A stretch of 64,000 nt of DNA from Tenrec ecaudatus (GCF_050624435.1 NC_134542.1:15371997-15435996); one strand, 5' to 3'. Counted from the first letter of the stretch, positions 11,395 through 53,070 are shown. Notes: generated by a model not told the origin, from the sequence alone. A program made the numbers and translations.

Positions 11395-11530
11395 AAAGAC
11401 CCTAAGTAGGGTTTGAGAGGCTGGAAATCTTTCTGGGAGAACCTCATCTTTCTCTCTGGCAGCAGCTGTTGAATTGAACCACCAACCTTGTGGTTAGCAA
11501 CCCAATGCTTACCTGACCACCCTCCCAGTG
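11395..11530 (-). mobile_element. AfroSINE fragment
   Basis: GAACCTCATCTTTCTCTCTG ... AACCTTGTGGTTAGCAACCC is the SINE body in reverse complement. Confidence 0.6.
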
Positions 11531-11604
11531 CCTTGGACTGATAGGTCTTATTGGGGGCCAGGGAGCCTTCCAAAGTAGATATGTCAGTACTTTTCTCTGG
11601 TCTT

Positions 11605-12145
11605 AAGAAGTGTGAGTTCAGCCAGGGTGCAGTATAGCACCGATGAAACACACATCCCTCTAGTTCTTTAATGCTCTCCCCTCACCCCACCCCGATCATG
11701 ACCCCAATTCTACCTTACAAATCCAGCGAGACCAGAGCATGTATACTGGTAGAGAAAAGAGCTCTCGACACACGGAATCCAGGAGAGATTAGCCCTTAGG
11801 AACAAACAAGAATGGGAGTAGCGATGGTACCATGAGGGTAGAGGGAAGGTGCGGTGATGGTGGAGGGAGAACCAATGGAGATGATCAACACACACGCTCA
11901 GGATGACAATGGAAACATGGGGGAAGGGAGAGCAAGCAGTATAAGGTATGAAAAGAATAAATTATCAAGGGTTCATGAGGGTGCAAGGCAGAGGAAGGGG
12001 AAAAATGAGCTGATACCAAGGGCTCAAGTAGAAAGAAAAGGATGATGGCAACATATGTACAAATGCACTTCACACGATGGATGTATGGATTGTTACTAAG
12101 ACATGTAAGAGCCCCCAATACAATGATTTATAAAATAAAGTGTGG
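11605..12145 (+). mobile_element. L1-type 3' end, 5'-truncated copy
   Basis: Begins at CAGCCAGGGTGCAGTATAGC and is colinear with 4465-4990 through GAGCCCCCAATACAATGATT. The AATAAAA signal is mutated here. Confidence 0.6.
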
Positions 12146-12534
12146 GCTCACTGAAACCTGTTCATCACATCAGCCCTAGCCACAGATGTGGATGCTTGTG
12201 AATGACATGAAGTTGAATGACATGAAGTTAGGGAAGGTGACGATTCTACCGAGGAATACCTTCCCACTCCACATCGTCCTGTCCCGAATACAAAACGTGA
12301 ATGTGGGAACCTGTCTTGGTGGCACTGTCACAAGGAACAGAGGTCACATATGTAAGATCCACAGCAATTAAGGGCCTTTCAGGAAAGAGGCAGGAAGGAC
12401 TGGTAAGGAAAAAGGGGGGACCCTCAATCGAAAATTCAGGAATGACTCCAATAACCAAATGGACCTTTGCTCATGTATCCCGAATCGGCTGTCACTTGTC
12501 AAGAGCCCAAGGTGACCATGTCACCCCAAAGGCA

Positions 12535-12662
12535 CATCTGCACTCCTGGGAAAAAGACGAGGCTTTCAACTCCCAGAGTTCGTCTGGAAGCCCAAGAGGG
12601 GCGGTTCCACCCTTACGTGAGGTCACTAGGAGTTGGAATCGATTGGATGGCTGGGAGGTTTG
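12535..12662 (+). mobile_element. AfroSINE 3' half
   Basis: GAGGCTTTCAACTCCCAGAG ... GTTGGAATCGATTGGATGGC is the SINE 3' half. Confidence 0.65.
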
Positions 12663-12986
12663 GGGTGGGTTGTTTTGTTTTCTCATACGATTACACCATC
12701 TAGACAAAAAGTACAATAAGCATACTGGGGATAGATTCCCACACTTAACACTCCCACAAATACAGACTACTCAATCACATGTGGTCAACTGGCAGAAAAC
12801 AATGACGTTGTCTTGTTTTTAACATTCTGACGTCGGGTTTGCTCCTTTTCGGTGAGGCTACCTTCCTGGCTTCAAACTCAAAACCGATGGCTGCAAGTGT
12901 TAATGGCAGATACCTGAGCAGAGGTTTTACTCCCAGTTTAATTCTTTACTATTAAATTGAGACACTTTGGTAACAGGAAAAATAAA

Positions 12987-13175
12987 AATAAATCTGCCAC
13001 TGAGTCGTTTCCAATTCACAGTGACCTTACAGATGCGGTTTCAGACCCTATGGATATGTAAATCTTTATGGGAGTAAACCACCTCACCTTCCTTACAGGG
13101 AGTGACTGGCAGGTTTGAATAGCCAACCTTACAGTTAGGAGCCCGATGTCCACCCAATAACGCACCTGGGCTCCT
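12987..13175 (-). mobile_element. AfroSINE just past the ACSL3 3' end
   Basis: Reverse complement from the tail (GAGTCGTTTCCAATTCACAG) to the head (CCTGGGCTCCT). It sits directly beyond the last AATAAA of ACSL3. Confidence 0.8.
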
Positions 13176-13199
13176 ACTATTTTGACAGCACATTCTTTG

Positions 13200-13855
13200 G
13201 TACTAAACCCAAACCCATTTTATTAGTTCAAATAAGTAAATATATACATGAAGCAAACAATGGCAGGCAATATATTTCACAAGGTCTCAATTTCTTAAAA
13301 CATATGGATGGGTATATTTATTTCTCTCAAATGCATACATGACAAAAAAATTACACAGCAACAGATATTTTGATCAACAATGATTTGATTCACAAGCAGT
13401 TGAAATCTACATAATTTCACATCAATATCCTTGTATTTTTAAATACTGTAAGTAAAAAAAGCCCCCCAAATAACCAATTCTTATAGTTCCTATTTATCCC
13501 TCTATACATCCAAACTTTTAAAAAGTTACAAACTGAACATTATACAGAACATATAAATCATGTTTAAAAACTTGAGGTTTTAAAATCACTCTTCCCCAAT
13601 GATTGAGGAAAATCTGCACATGGGGACAGTCACCGGTGGGAGCATGAGCTGAGGGGGAGGGGATGAAAGAAGAGACCGACACAGATTTGCTGTCTTAATA
13701 GTTTACTACTCCTGCCCAAGCCGGTGATGCCGGGAGTGAACAGCGGAGGGTGAACCGGAGGTGTGCAGTGAGCCTCGAAGCTGGAGGCGTGCGTTCAAGT
13801 ATTTTCCTATTTGATCTCAGCTCACTGCAGCAAGGAGATGCCAAAATAAGAGTCA
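13200..13855 (-). other. ACSL3: ACSL3 3' UTR (putative extent)
   Basis: AT-rich, apparently unique sequence following the stop codon. On the minus strand it contains AATAAA at 13322-13317 and again at 13224-13219; the second lies just before an AfroSINE, so the transcript plausibly ends near 13.2 kb. The true end and any longer isoform cannot be seen from sequence alone. Confidence 0.55.
13219..13224 (-). terminator. Candidate ACSL3 polyadenylation signal AATAAA
   Basis: A canonical hexamer on the transcribed strand, about 630 nt after the stop codon and the last before the flanking SINE. A second hexamer at 13317-13322 is an alternative. Confidence 0.45.
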
Positions 13856-43124
<29,269 letters not shown>

Positions 43125-43309
43125 CTAAAAAAAAGAAGATAGGATTAAAATTATTATAACTAACTTTATAAATTACATAAATGAGGATTATTGTCCATGG
43201 GGACAGCCTTGGACAACACTGACCCCTGCAGTCTCCTGTCTGACGTGACATTTCTAAGAGATTTATTTGTGTCACATTTACTTTAACATTTTATTAGTAA
43301 TTTATAAGC

Positions 43310-43460
43310 ACTTAGACAAAGTGGATACTGTCCTTGATTTATGTTTTTTTTCCAAATTGAGGTTTAATACATATAACCTATCATTCCATATTTCAATCAC
43401 ACCAAGTAAAATTGTACAAATGTTACCACAAGGTTTCCATGTGCCACACTAATTAACCAC
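43310..43460 (-). mobile_element. Old L1 3'-end-like fragment
   Basis: AATTGAGGTTTAATACATAT then ATTGTACAAATGTTACCAC is typical of antisense ancient L1 tails. Confidence 0.4.
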
Positions 43461-43789
43461 AGCTTTACTGGTTTCTACGTCACACTGTAAACTAAACAGA
43501 AAGCCTTCAGACCTAACCCGGAGTCTCCACTGGCAAAGAGTGCAAGCCAGAGCTCTACAAGAATGCACTTCCTGTCCTGTCCTTCAGTGCCTGCTGCATT
43601 GGGAATGACACATGGGCAGCATTTGCCCGTCTCCGGGTCCAACAGCCACTGCTACATAACCCAGAGGCTCTCTCTCAGCGAACTCCAAGTACCTTCTCAG
43701 AAGCAACTGGAGTTGTTAAGAGACCGTGAAATTCCTTTCCCAAAATGTGTCTAAGTATTTTTTCATTTGACACAGGTTACATTTACATT

Positions 43790-43905
43790 TATCAGGTTTA
43801 CTGAGAATGTACCAGAGCCTGTTCGGAGTACTGGGAACACAGGAATGAACAAACAAGTCAGAGCCCCTGCTCTCAAGGATACTATAAATTCATGCAGCAC
43901 TCAAT
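43790..43905. mobile_element. L2-like ancient LINE fragment
   Basis: GTTTACTGAGAATGTACCAG ... GGAATGAACAAACAAGTCAG ... CCCTGCTCTCAAGGA follows the L2 3'-end motif order. Confidence 0.4.
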
Positions 43906-43985
43906 GCAACAAGCTGATTATGATTCACATTGAACCTCTGGGCCAGGGGAGAACTGTGCCTGTGGGTTTCCAATTTCAAACAGAT
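43906..43985 (-). mobile_element. AfroSINE fragment
   Basis: GATTATGATTCACATTGAAC then GTGCCTGTGGGTTTCCAA, next to the RTE 3' end that follows. Confidence 0.4.
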
Positions 43986-44014
43986 TATGACCCAGGACAG
44001 AGAACTAGTGTTTG

Positions 44015-44500
44015 TTGTTAGGTGCCATCACGTCTTATTTCTTCTCATTTCAACTCAGGTACAGCAGAACAAAACACAACCTAGTCCTAAGGTCATCCTC
44101 ACCACCTTTGCTATATTTCAGCCCATTGTCACAGCCTCTGTTGTTAATCTATCTCTCTGAGGGTCTGTTTTGCTGTCTCTCTACCAAGCATGGTATCCTT
44201 TCTCCAGGGTTTCAGTCCATCCTAATAACATGCTCAAAATACTCCAAAGTTCCACCATCCTAGCACACCCTGAAAAGCATTCTGGCTGTATTTTCAAGAC
44301 ACATTTTTGTTGTTGTTGCTGTTGTTGTCCTGGCAGTCCATGGCACATACAATCTACACACAATTTGAAAGCATTGATTTTTGTTTGGCATTCCTCACTC
44401 ATCGTATAGCTCTCACATGCTTGTAAGACGATTGAAAATACCATGGCTTGGCTCGGGCCCACCTGAGTCTTCAATGCTTTGCTTCTGAACAGATATTTAA
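44015..44500 (-). mobile_element. RTE LINE 3' end
   Basis: Begins at the terminus TTGTTAGGTGCCATCACG and runs back into the ORF (TGTCCTGGCAGTCCATGG; ATACCATGGCTTGGCTCGG). Holds a short GTT-type trinucleotide run near 44308. Confidence 0.7.
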
Positions 44501-44516
44501 GTCTTCTGCAGATTGT

Positions 44517-44708
44517 ATAGGCTCCCTGGTGGCTATGAGTTGGGCTGTGATCCACAAAGTCAGCAATTCAAAACCATCAGCAGCTCTGGGGAAAAAGACT
44601 GGTCTTTCTACTGCCACAAAAAGTTACCATCTTGGAGACCCACAGAGGCAGTGTTACAGTGTCCTACAGGGCCGGCATTGACTCGATGGCAGAGAGTGAG
44701 GGCAGTGG
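44517..44708 (+). mobile_element. AfroSINE, full length, between two RTE fragments
   Basis: GGCTCCCTGGTGGCTATGAG ... GGCATTGACTCGATGGCAGA. RTE sequence in the same orientation lies on both sides. Confidence 0.85.
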
Positions 44709-44759
44709 GTTTGTCTGATGTCTTGTCGTTTTGGCGTTTTATGCATCAACTAAAATGAA

Positions 44760-45630
44760 ATCTCTGACAGCGTCCGTCTTTTCTCCATTTACCATGCTGC
44801 TGCTTATTGGTACAGCCCTGAGTTATGGTGAGCCATGACCCACACTGAAGGCTAGAGTCTTTGGTCTTCAATGGTAAGTGCTTCAAGTCCCTCACTTTCA
44901 GCAGGTAAGGTAAATGATGTTCTTTTCTGAGGCTTGGTCTCTCCTGACAACATGCCCAAAGTATATAAGACAATGCCTCACCACTCTTCCTCTCAGGAGC
45001 ATCCTGGCTGCACTTCTTCCATGGCAGATTTGTTCTTTTGGCAGTCCATCGTACTTTCAATATTCCTTGCCAGCACCATAATTCAAATGCCTCAATCCTT
45101 CTTCAGTCTTCCTCATACAATGTCCAACTTTCACACGCATGAGGTAACTGAAAATACTATGGCTTGGGTCAAGCGCACCTTGGTCCTCAAAGTGACATCC
45201 TTGATTTTCAACACTTTAAAAAGGTTTTGTGCAGATTTACCCAATGTATTGTGCCCTTTGATCTCTTAACGGTTGCTTCCATGCACATTGATTGTGCATT
45301 CAAGCCAAACAAACTCCTTGACCAGGTCAATCTTTTCTCCATGTATCTACTAGTTTAGCTATCGCGGTTGTGAGACTTGGGTCTTCTCTATGTGGAGTTG
45401 TACTCCATACTGAAGGCTGCAATCCTTGATTTTCAACAGCAAGTGCTTCAAGACCTCCTTACTTTCAGCAAACAAAGCATTTGCATATCATGGGTTATTA
45501 ATAAGTCTTCCTCCAATCCTGATGCCACGTTCTTCTTCATATCACCCAACTTCTCCAATGATTTGTTCAGCATACAGATTGGCTGAATATGAGAGAATGC
45601 AAATATGACACACTTTTTCGGAGACAGCTC
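44760..45630 (-). mobile_element. RTE LINE ORF fragments
   Basis: TTTGTTCTTTTGGCAGTCCA, CTATGGCTTGGGTCAAGCGC, CTTGACCAGGTCAATCTTTT and GATTTGTTCAGCATACAGAT occur in the order expected of the C-terminal half of the RTE ORF read backwards. The 44760-44920 part overlaps in content with 45400-45480, so at least two copies or a duplication are present. Confidence 0.7.
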
Positions 45631-46138
45631 GTAGTGGAGTGAAATTTAACCTATGTGCCCGACCCCAAAACCTATCTAAACTTTTCATTCTATAAATAAA
45701 CGCTATAGTTAACATGGTACTGCTAGCAAAAAAAATAGGGGCCCTCTGCTTTAGATTCTCTTTTATACATCAGTCAAGTCACATTCATTCCACTCTCTAC
45801 AAAGAGTCCAGATGAGTGATCCAAAATGCTTATTTTGAAATAAGAAGCCAGGGTCAAGAAGGGTACAAAGAAACGATTTCCTCCCCAGGCTATCTCCTAC
45901 AGCAGTAATGGAAAATGCAACCAGAGACTGTGTGCAATCAGGAGAGTTTCAGGTAGGGACCCTTGCTCTGATGAACATGTTTGCATCTTTTCCGAAAGCT
46001 AAAAGTTAAAAAAGGCATGTCTGGTTCAAGGGACTGAGTTTAACACTGGCTGTGTAGCCCTGCTGCCCAAAAAAGAACCAATCCAATTGCAGGAGAGGAA
46101 GTTTGTTTTGTTTTGTTTTAATTCATACACACAACATA

Positions 46139-47305
46139 CAGAACTTTTCCAAAGTTCATGGAAAAATTAGTTAAGTGGTTAAAAAATTAACATTTTCCAA
46201 CATTAAGTTCCATCAAGGTCAATACATTTTGTAAAGTGAAGATTCCAAGCATTCAGTCCACCCCTAAAGAACTGGGGGTCCTAGGAATTTTAACTATGTC
46301 AATATAGTCTTTATACTATGAGGTGATAAAAAAAACAGGTGCCTTTTAAGATCAGGAAACAAAAAGGAGCCAAATCGGGACTCAAAACTGTCACAAATTG
46401 CCCTTGTTTGATGAGATGAATAAGCAGGAACACTATCATGGTGAATCGCTCTCTGGTAAAGCTTTCCCAGAAGTTTTATGCTTTGGACTGAATTTCTCAA
46501 AAGAGCCTTATAACAGATGTTATTATTCTTTGACCCTTCAGAAAAATCAACAAACAAACTGACCATCTCAAAAAAAACGGGTGCCATAACCTTTGCTCTT
46601 AGCTGGTCTGCTTTTGCTTGATTTCCAACTCTTGGTAGTCATTTCTTTGATAGTGTTTTGTCTTCAGGATCACATGGTAAAGTTGTTTTACCACTTGTTA
46701 CAATTCTTAAAAAAAAATGCTTCAGAATCTTGATCCCACTGTTTAAGACTTCCAAAAGAAACTCTGTGCTTATCTGCAGCTAGCTGATCTGGGACCAACA
46801 GGTCTGACACTCACCAGTCTTTAGAACGTTCACTCAACTCTAATTGTTCAGTCAGCGTGTATAAGCTGAACCAAGGGAGATGTCTGTGCTGTTGGCTGCT
46901 GTTGATCACAATCCCTCTCCAAGTAAGGCACCAACCAATAAGACAGGTGGGCAGTGGTCCACACGGGACTTTTGTCTTCAACATTGTCTCTTTCCTTTTC
47001 AAAATTAGTTTTTCATTTGTAACTACGGATTTCTTCAGGACACTGTGAGGCAGCAAATGACTTCACCATTGTTCAGCTAAGCTTCTCCATAAATTTGTTG
47101 TTCGCTCTTGCTTCAATTTTAGCAATAGTCCATGCAGTTTGGGAGGGAGCTCTGTTCAATTCGATGTCTTATCCTTGCAAGTGTCTCAAATTAGATCCCT
47201 TTCAGACATGTTACAACTCTGTACAAGTTTACTTTAATACAAAACATCTGAAACCCATGCATCGTTTTTATAACACTCGTTTTCCATGAGCTTTTTTGAA
47301 GATCC
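46139..47305 (-). pseudogene. Mariner-type transposon relic with decayed transposase
   Basis: The termini contain related inverted segments (GTTCATGGAAAAATT near 46158; TTTTCCATGAGC near 47281). The minus-strand frame at 46587-46294 contains the mariner transposase signature HHDSVPAYSSHQTRAI, but it then skips straight to an FLFPDLK-like segment, so the block usually containing the catalytic YSPDL motif is deleted. The rest of the ORF is broken. About 1.17 kb. Confidence 0.65.
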
Positions 47306-47941
47306 TTAGAACTAATTTATGTCAGAACAATATAATATAATCATTGGCATTTTTAAACTGATAAACCATTTTCCCTTGTTTAAAAACAACCCAAATATTG
47401 ACATAGTCTCATCTTTTTCGTGTTGTTCCAACCATTCTTGTTAGTGCTCTGTTAATAAAAATTAAACTATACAGCTAAAAGCAAGACACACACCCAATCA
47501 GTTCATTAAAGCAATTTTTAAAAGAAAATCCAGAAACTCTGGGCAAGAAAGCTAATTGAAAGTATATGATTTAGTCATATTCCCATTTAAATTAAACAAA
47601 GTTCCAGTTCACAATAAGGAATTTTTGTGTGGAAATGATTTGGCCATGGTCGTTAAGAAAACTATTAAGCTTCTATTTATTCTAACCTCAGAAGATGAAA
47701 CTGTGGCGTTAAGTAATGGGAGGGGGGTTTTGTATTTTATCTGATAACCCTGTACCCATCAAAAACCCACCACAGTATATGACAATTAAAAGGGGAATTC
47801 AAGGGTCCCATGGCCAATCAGCCCACAGTTAACCATGTCATGGAAACAGCAGGGTAACCTTAGCCAGTGCTCCACTGTAGCTACTTTGATCTTTTTATAA
47901 GCAAGAGCCTTTGCGTATCTAGTTCTCCCATTATCTGTCAT

Positions 47942-48458
47942 TGTGTTAGTCCAGGAGACTAGAGAAACAAATTCTTAGAAACTCATATATGTATAAGAGA
48001 GAGGTTTATATAAAAGGTAATTGTACATTAAGGAAGTATCCCAACCCAGTCCAGCCCAATCCCATAAATCTGCTATATGCCCCAATGTCCGATATCAATC
48101 TATAAAGTCCTCTTCAGGCTCACGAAACACACGCAATGATACCAAATGCAGGACTATCACAGGCCAGTGGGTAGAAAGTCTTTGGGTCCAGTGGCAGTGT
48201 AAGCATCTCAGCACTGGCAGGGGTCTCCAAGTGGCTTCTCCAGATGAGGGCACTAGCGTAGTTCTAGGTGTCTTGTCCGTAGTGTCTTCCAGGGAGTGAA
48301 CAGAGAGAGAGTGTGTCTTCCGCCTCCAAAGAGGAAATACATGAGTTCCCAGAATTCTCAGGAGAAGGCCATGCCAACACAGAGGCCTCACAGGTTAGAT
48401 CTTGACTGGCAGGACTTGAAATCCTCTCAAATTGACACTAGATAATGTAACTACCACA
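47942..48458 (-). mobile_element. ERVL-type solo LTR
   Basis: TGTGTTAGTCCAGGAGACTA to AATGTAACTACCACA on the + strand, related to the LTRs at 5.6 and 7.4 kb. Flanks GTCAT and ATCAT are a 5-bp duplication with one mismatch. No second LTR nearby in this orientation until 51.7 kb, so it is a solo LTR. Confidence 0.75.
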
Positions 48459-49431
48459 ATCATTATTTGTTACCTAATACACAAAGTCACATAAAGTAAG
48501 GGTAAAATGTGAAATACTTTATAGAGAGCTTTCAGAAAATTGTAAAAGTATTACAAAGGGAAGTTTACTAGTATAGTTATCAATGGTTTGATTTCAAAGT
48601 TGTATGCAAAATTTCAAAGCTGCAGGTACTTGTTCTATTAACGATATGCTTTCTTTCTTTTTTTACTTACTGAGGTGCTATTAGCTGCAACACTGATCTA
48701 ATTTTATAAGAATGGTCAATAAATTCACTACTTAGAGAACTATGGCCATAAACTCTAGGTTTAATGCTGGCTCCCAAGTTACTCACTGTGACATCCTGGA
48801 GCTTCAGGTTCAACAGCAAAACAAAAGGGATTGACAATGACCTTACAAAGCTTGGAATCTGAAGGCACATTACAACGTATGAAACACTTTCAATGTGCTA
48901 GTGGTCCCTTCATTTTGGTTGTTTATACATAACTCTGTACCCGATTTTCTAGCCTCCGCAGCTTTTCCACAAGTGTTCAAAAACTAGAAAATTCGGTTTT
49001 AAAAATAGAAGGCAAAAAAGGGAATCCACCTAAAATAGCTATGAGAACTATTTGGTCCAACTCTAAAATCTTTTCCTGTTAAGCCAGAGAAATAACATCC
49101 CCCTCCACACTTCCAATCTAGATCATTTGCACAAGCAAATGAAAACATTCCAATTACTTCCTCTCTGTTTTCCAGCACTGTGCACACAGATAACACTTTC
49201 TGGGTCACATGTAGACATCTGCGGCCATTGTGTACTTCTGACTGGGCCATCGAGATGACATCTGTCAGGTCCATAAAATCATTACATAGGAATTATTAGA
49301 CGCATGGGCACAGTACACTTTTTATTATCACTCTACTTAAACATCATAAGAACGAGTCTGCTGTGAATCCAAATAACGTAACTTAAAAACACTACATAGT
49401 TGCTATGATAAATGTTCATCGTCATCGACTT

Positions 49432-49625
49432 GGACCTGGTGGTACAATGGATTCTGTGTTAGGCTGCTAATGGTAAAGTCAGAAGTTTGAAACTACCAGC
49501 CTCCCCTTAAGAGAAAGCTGAGGCACTCTACTCTTGTAAAGATTTGCAGCCTCAGAAACCCACATTCCACTCATCCCTTTAAGCTCACTGTGCTTTGTTG
49601 GAATTGACTCCATTGCAGTGAGTAG
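49432..49625 (+). mobile_element. AfroSINE, full length
   Basis: GGACCTGGTGGTACAATGG ... GTTGGAATTGACTCCATTGC. Confidence 0.8.
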
Positions 49626-49757
49626 TGACAATCAAGCCTAAGTTTGCTCATATACAATTCTGTGTATTACAATGTATTTGGAATGAAATGGGGGGGGGAG
49701 TTCATTTTTGGATTAGCAACTGACAGAATTATACTGAATATGGAACAATGTAACCTA

Positions 49758-49873
49758 CTGTATATACTCCAGTATAAGCCAACCTGAGTATCAGCCAAGG
49801 CACCTAATTTTACAAAAAAAAACTACATTAAAAAATGTGCTGAAAACCTCGGCTTATACACAAGTATAAACAG
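49758..49873 (+). mobile_element. Short TA-flanked MITE (116 bp)
   Basis: CTGTATATACTCCAGTATAAG ... TTATACACAAGTATAAACAG between two TA dinucleotides; a shorter, more diverged copy of the family at 40.97 kb. Confidence 0.75.
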
Positions 49874-50825
49874 TAAATTTGTTTCTTCAGATTTTTTAAG
49901 GAGTTTAAAATGTTTCAAGACAATAACACTACGAAGAACATATGAACCTGCTTCAGTTTCTCTATCACTTTTAAGATAAAAGCATTCAGATATATGGACA
50001 GTTAGTTCTCAACTGTGAAATGTTGGAGTCTAAATCCTAGAACCCACAGCACTGAGTGGCCCCTCTCCCAAGAAGTCTATGAAATTCTCCTTCCTTCGGG
50101 AGTTAAACCACACAACCTGATGATGAGTTCTCACCCATTTTGTTTCACTTTGCCGTCCTAGTTGCATTCAACTCCAATCATGACTACCCTAAGTGTCAGA
50201 GCAAAAGTATACTTCATACGGTTTTCAATAGCCTTTTTTATTTAAACTGTGTTGTTTTACTTACATATTTCCCCCATGAGAGGAAGATCCAGTATCTAAA
50301 GACAGAGCAATAGGCACAGTATAATCTCCTTTTTGGCACACCTGCTTCATTCAAGAAGGTAATCGTGCATGTGCACATAAAAGATCTGGAAGAACGCACC
50401 ACAGGCTAGAAAGGGGCAATCCCTATAGCAATCTTATCAAGGAAGCAGAAAACATTCCCTTGTCTACATAGGAGCCTACAAGTCCTACAACTTTTAATAA
50501 AAACACACTGGTGCAATTTTTAAAAATAGGAAACACAGAAGTTCAATTGAAGTGGACAGAAGAATTTGAGATGAAACTTCTGAAATATATGTCAACTACC
50601 ATGATTCCACTGGATAAAATGGTTATTCCTTAAGCTCCTCCAAGTTCATACCAACAATGACTGACTATTCCCCAAAACAGGCCTATCAAATTTTATTTTT
50701 GTTTCCCCAAATGCTAGGGATTTTTCAAACTCACTGGATCCTTAAACACCCCAAAGTTTCACAAGTTCTTTAGAAGTCACACTAAGGAAGATTAAAATTT
50801 TCTTTCAGTCTATGGTAAGAGTGCT

Positions 50826-50992
50826 GTAGCCCTACTGCCATCAGGGGTGACTGTTCAGCTGCTAACTGAAAGGTAGGAGGTTCAAACCTACCAGTGGATC
50901 TATAAACATCTACCTCAGAGACCATGCAGCTCCTCTCTGTCCCAAATGGGTTGTTTATCAGTTAGAAACAACTATATGGCAGTGGGTTTATG
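50826..50992 (+). mobile_element. AfroSINE, diverged
   Basis: GGAGGTTCAAACCTACCAGT marks the B-box; the tail is eroded. Confidence 0.6.
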
Positions 50993-51695
50993 ATAACTGT
51001 AATTAACATGCAGAACCTTAGTGTTAAACTCTATGAAAATTATAGGCTACTGGGTTTTAATCCCTTGCAGATAATGAGATGCAAATGGAAGAGGAAGGAA
51101 AACAATGCGTAACATGGCCTAACATTTAAAGGAGTCTTATGGAATTAAAATTAGTATGAAAACTAGTTTGATAACTTTCATAATTTCTATAATAAAAATT
51201 TTATAATTTTAATAGTTCAGCCATAAATAGATATTACTTAATGTTTTAAAAGAAAGTTTTTAAAACTCAAAAAAATAAACATTATACCAATGTCAAATTT
51301 TATTTTGGTTTCCCAAAATGCTTAGAGATTATCCAAACTTTCAAAGTCACTTGGATCCTTAAACACTTGCCCCAAGTTTCACAAATTCTTTAGAAGTCAC
51401 ACTAAGGAATGATTAAAACTTTGACAATGGTAGGTAGTACTAGTGCCTTTGAAGCTATTTAGGCACAAGGAAGATTTTAGGTTTCCAAGACCTGTCCCAA
51501 AACAAGCTCTGCCATCTTCTCACCCCCCCACCCCCAAAAAAGTTTTAAAGACATTACTTCTAATAGTGAATCAGAGTCAGGAAGCAATCTCTTCTTGAAA
51601 ATATTTCTAGTTCTCAACCTCAACAGGGAAGTACTTCTTGAGAATTTTTCTGGAAACACTCAGTATTACAGCAACTGTCATTTTATCATGCAATG

Positions 51696-52213
51696 TGTGT
51701 GAGTCTGGGTAGACTAAAACAAATCCATAGAAACTCATAAGTGTATAAGAAAGAGATTTATATACAATAGCAACTGAATATTGAGAAAACATCCCAGCCT
51801 GGTTCAGATCAAGGCCATATACCAATATTAGCCCATATGTCTGATACCAATCTATAAGGTCCTCTTCAGACTCACAAAACACATACAATGATGCCGAATG
51901 CAGGAAGATCACAGGCCAGTGGGTTGGAAGTCTTGTGGATCCAGTGGCAGTAGAAGCATCTCAGTTCTGGCAGAGGTCTCCATGTGGCTTCTCCAGTTCC
52001 CAGGGCACGGGGTCTTATCAGCATGTTGCCATGTGTTTTATCAGTAGCAAGTCTCCAAGGGAGTGAGCTGAGAGACAAAGTGTCTTCCCATCTCCAAAGT
52101 GGAAAAGCAGGAATTCCCAGAATTCTCAGAAGGCCAGACTTGATTGACAGGCCAGACTCCACTCCTTCACTCATAATCCTCTCAGAATGACACAAGATTA
52201 TGTAACTACCACA
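51696..52213 (-). mobile_element. ERVL-type solo LTR, second copy
   Basis: TGTGTGAGTCTGGGTAGACT to GTAACTACCACA; close relative of the LTR at 47942-48458 (both share ACAGGCCAGTGGGT and CCAGTGGCAGT). Flanking 5-mers CAATG/CACAG match poorly. Confidence 0.75.
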
Positions 52214-52312
52214 CACAGTTTCACTAAAAAAAAGTACATAACTGAGTTCATTCATAATGATGAACAATTGCTAAAAGTTACACTGCTGTACATTACTTTT
52301 ATGCATCTTAGG

Positions 52313-52508
52313 CAATGGTTCTCAACCTTCCTAATGCCATGACCCTTTAATACAGTTCCTCCTGTTGTGGTGCCTCCACCAAACAGAAAATTATTTTTGT
52401 TGCTACTTCATAACTGTAATTTTGCTACTGTTATGAATCAGGTGACCCCTGTGAATGGGTCGTTTGACCCCCCAAAAGGGGTCTCGACCCACAGGTTGAG
52501 AACCGCTG
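52313..52508 (-). mobile_element. SPIN-type hAT MITE
   Basis: 196 bp from CAATGGTTCTCAACCTTCC to CAGGTTGAGAACCGCTG with perfect 8-bp duplication ATCTTAGG (52305-52312, 52509-52516). Confidence 0.88.
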
Positions 52509-52524
52509 ATCTTAGGGGATTACC

Positions 52525-53070
52525 AAAATGGGAGTGTCATGAACAGACATTTACAGTACAACTATTAGTAGGGAACCAGAGAAGAGTTGTGGGGGGAATG
52601 GCCCCAGTACCAAATACTAAGTGGACACCTGCCCCTCCCCCCAGAAGAATTTATTTCAACGGATGGCATTGAATCTGCAGCTCCAGGACAGGAACATATC
52701 TGATCGGAGCACACAGGAGTAGATCAAGGGGGAGTAGGAGAGAGTGGAGCACCAGGCCTTGAGGACGATGACTCCAATTAGAGCAACCAGTCCACAAAGA
52801 GGACCACATGGCCAGCCCCACTATGAGACATGACGCCCCTCACTGACTCATGCCCTGAGGGGACAGACCTGGAGACACAGTGTGGGAATTGCACCAGACC
52901 TGATCCCGCCACACCAAGGCAAAGCACTGGGGGAATGCAGAACGGCAAGGGAATGGAGCGGCAAGGTCCCCAGGGAATGCTGAAGGTGGATTTTGGGGCC
53001 AGGATGGGGTGCCCCAACAGATTGGACTGGAAAACACTACTAAAGGCCAACAAATGATCCTTGAAATAGA
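52525..53070 (+). mobile_element. L1 3'-region fragment
   Basis: Colinear with 2555-3210 (CAGAAGAATTTATTTCAAC; GGGGAATGCAGAACGGCAAG; GATTGGACTGGAAAACACTA). ORF2 is not attached here. Confidence 0.65.

Noticed and set aside
12301..12822. 173-residue ORF on the + strand in the 3' flank
   Set aside because: Runs through an AfroSINE (12535-12662) and shows no recognisable domain.
46294..46587. Intact transposase gene
   Set aside because: The frame is a fragment lacking the catalytic block and is surrounded by frameshifts; it is a relic.
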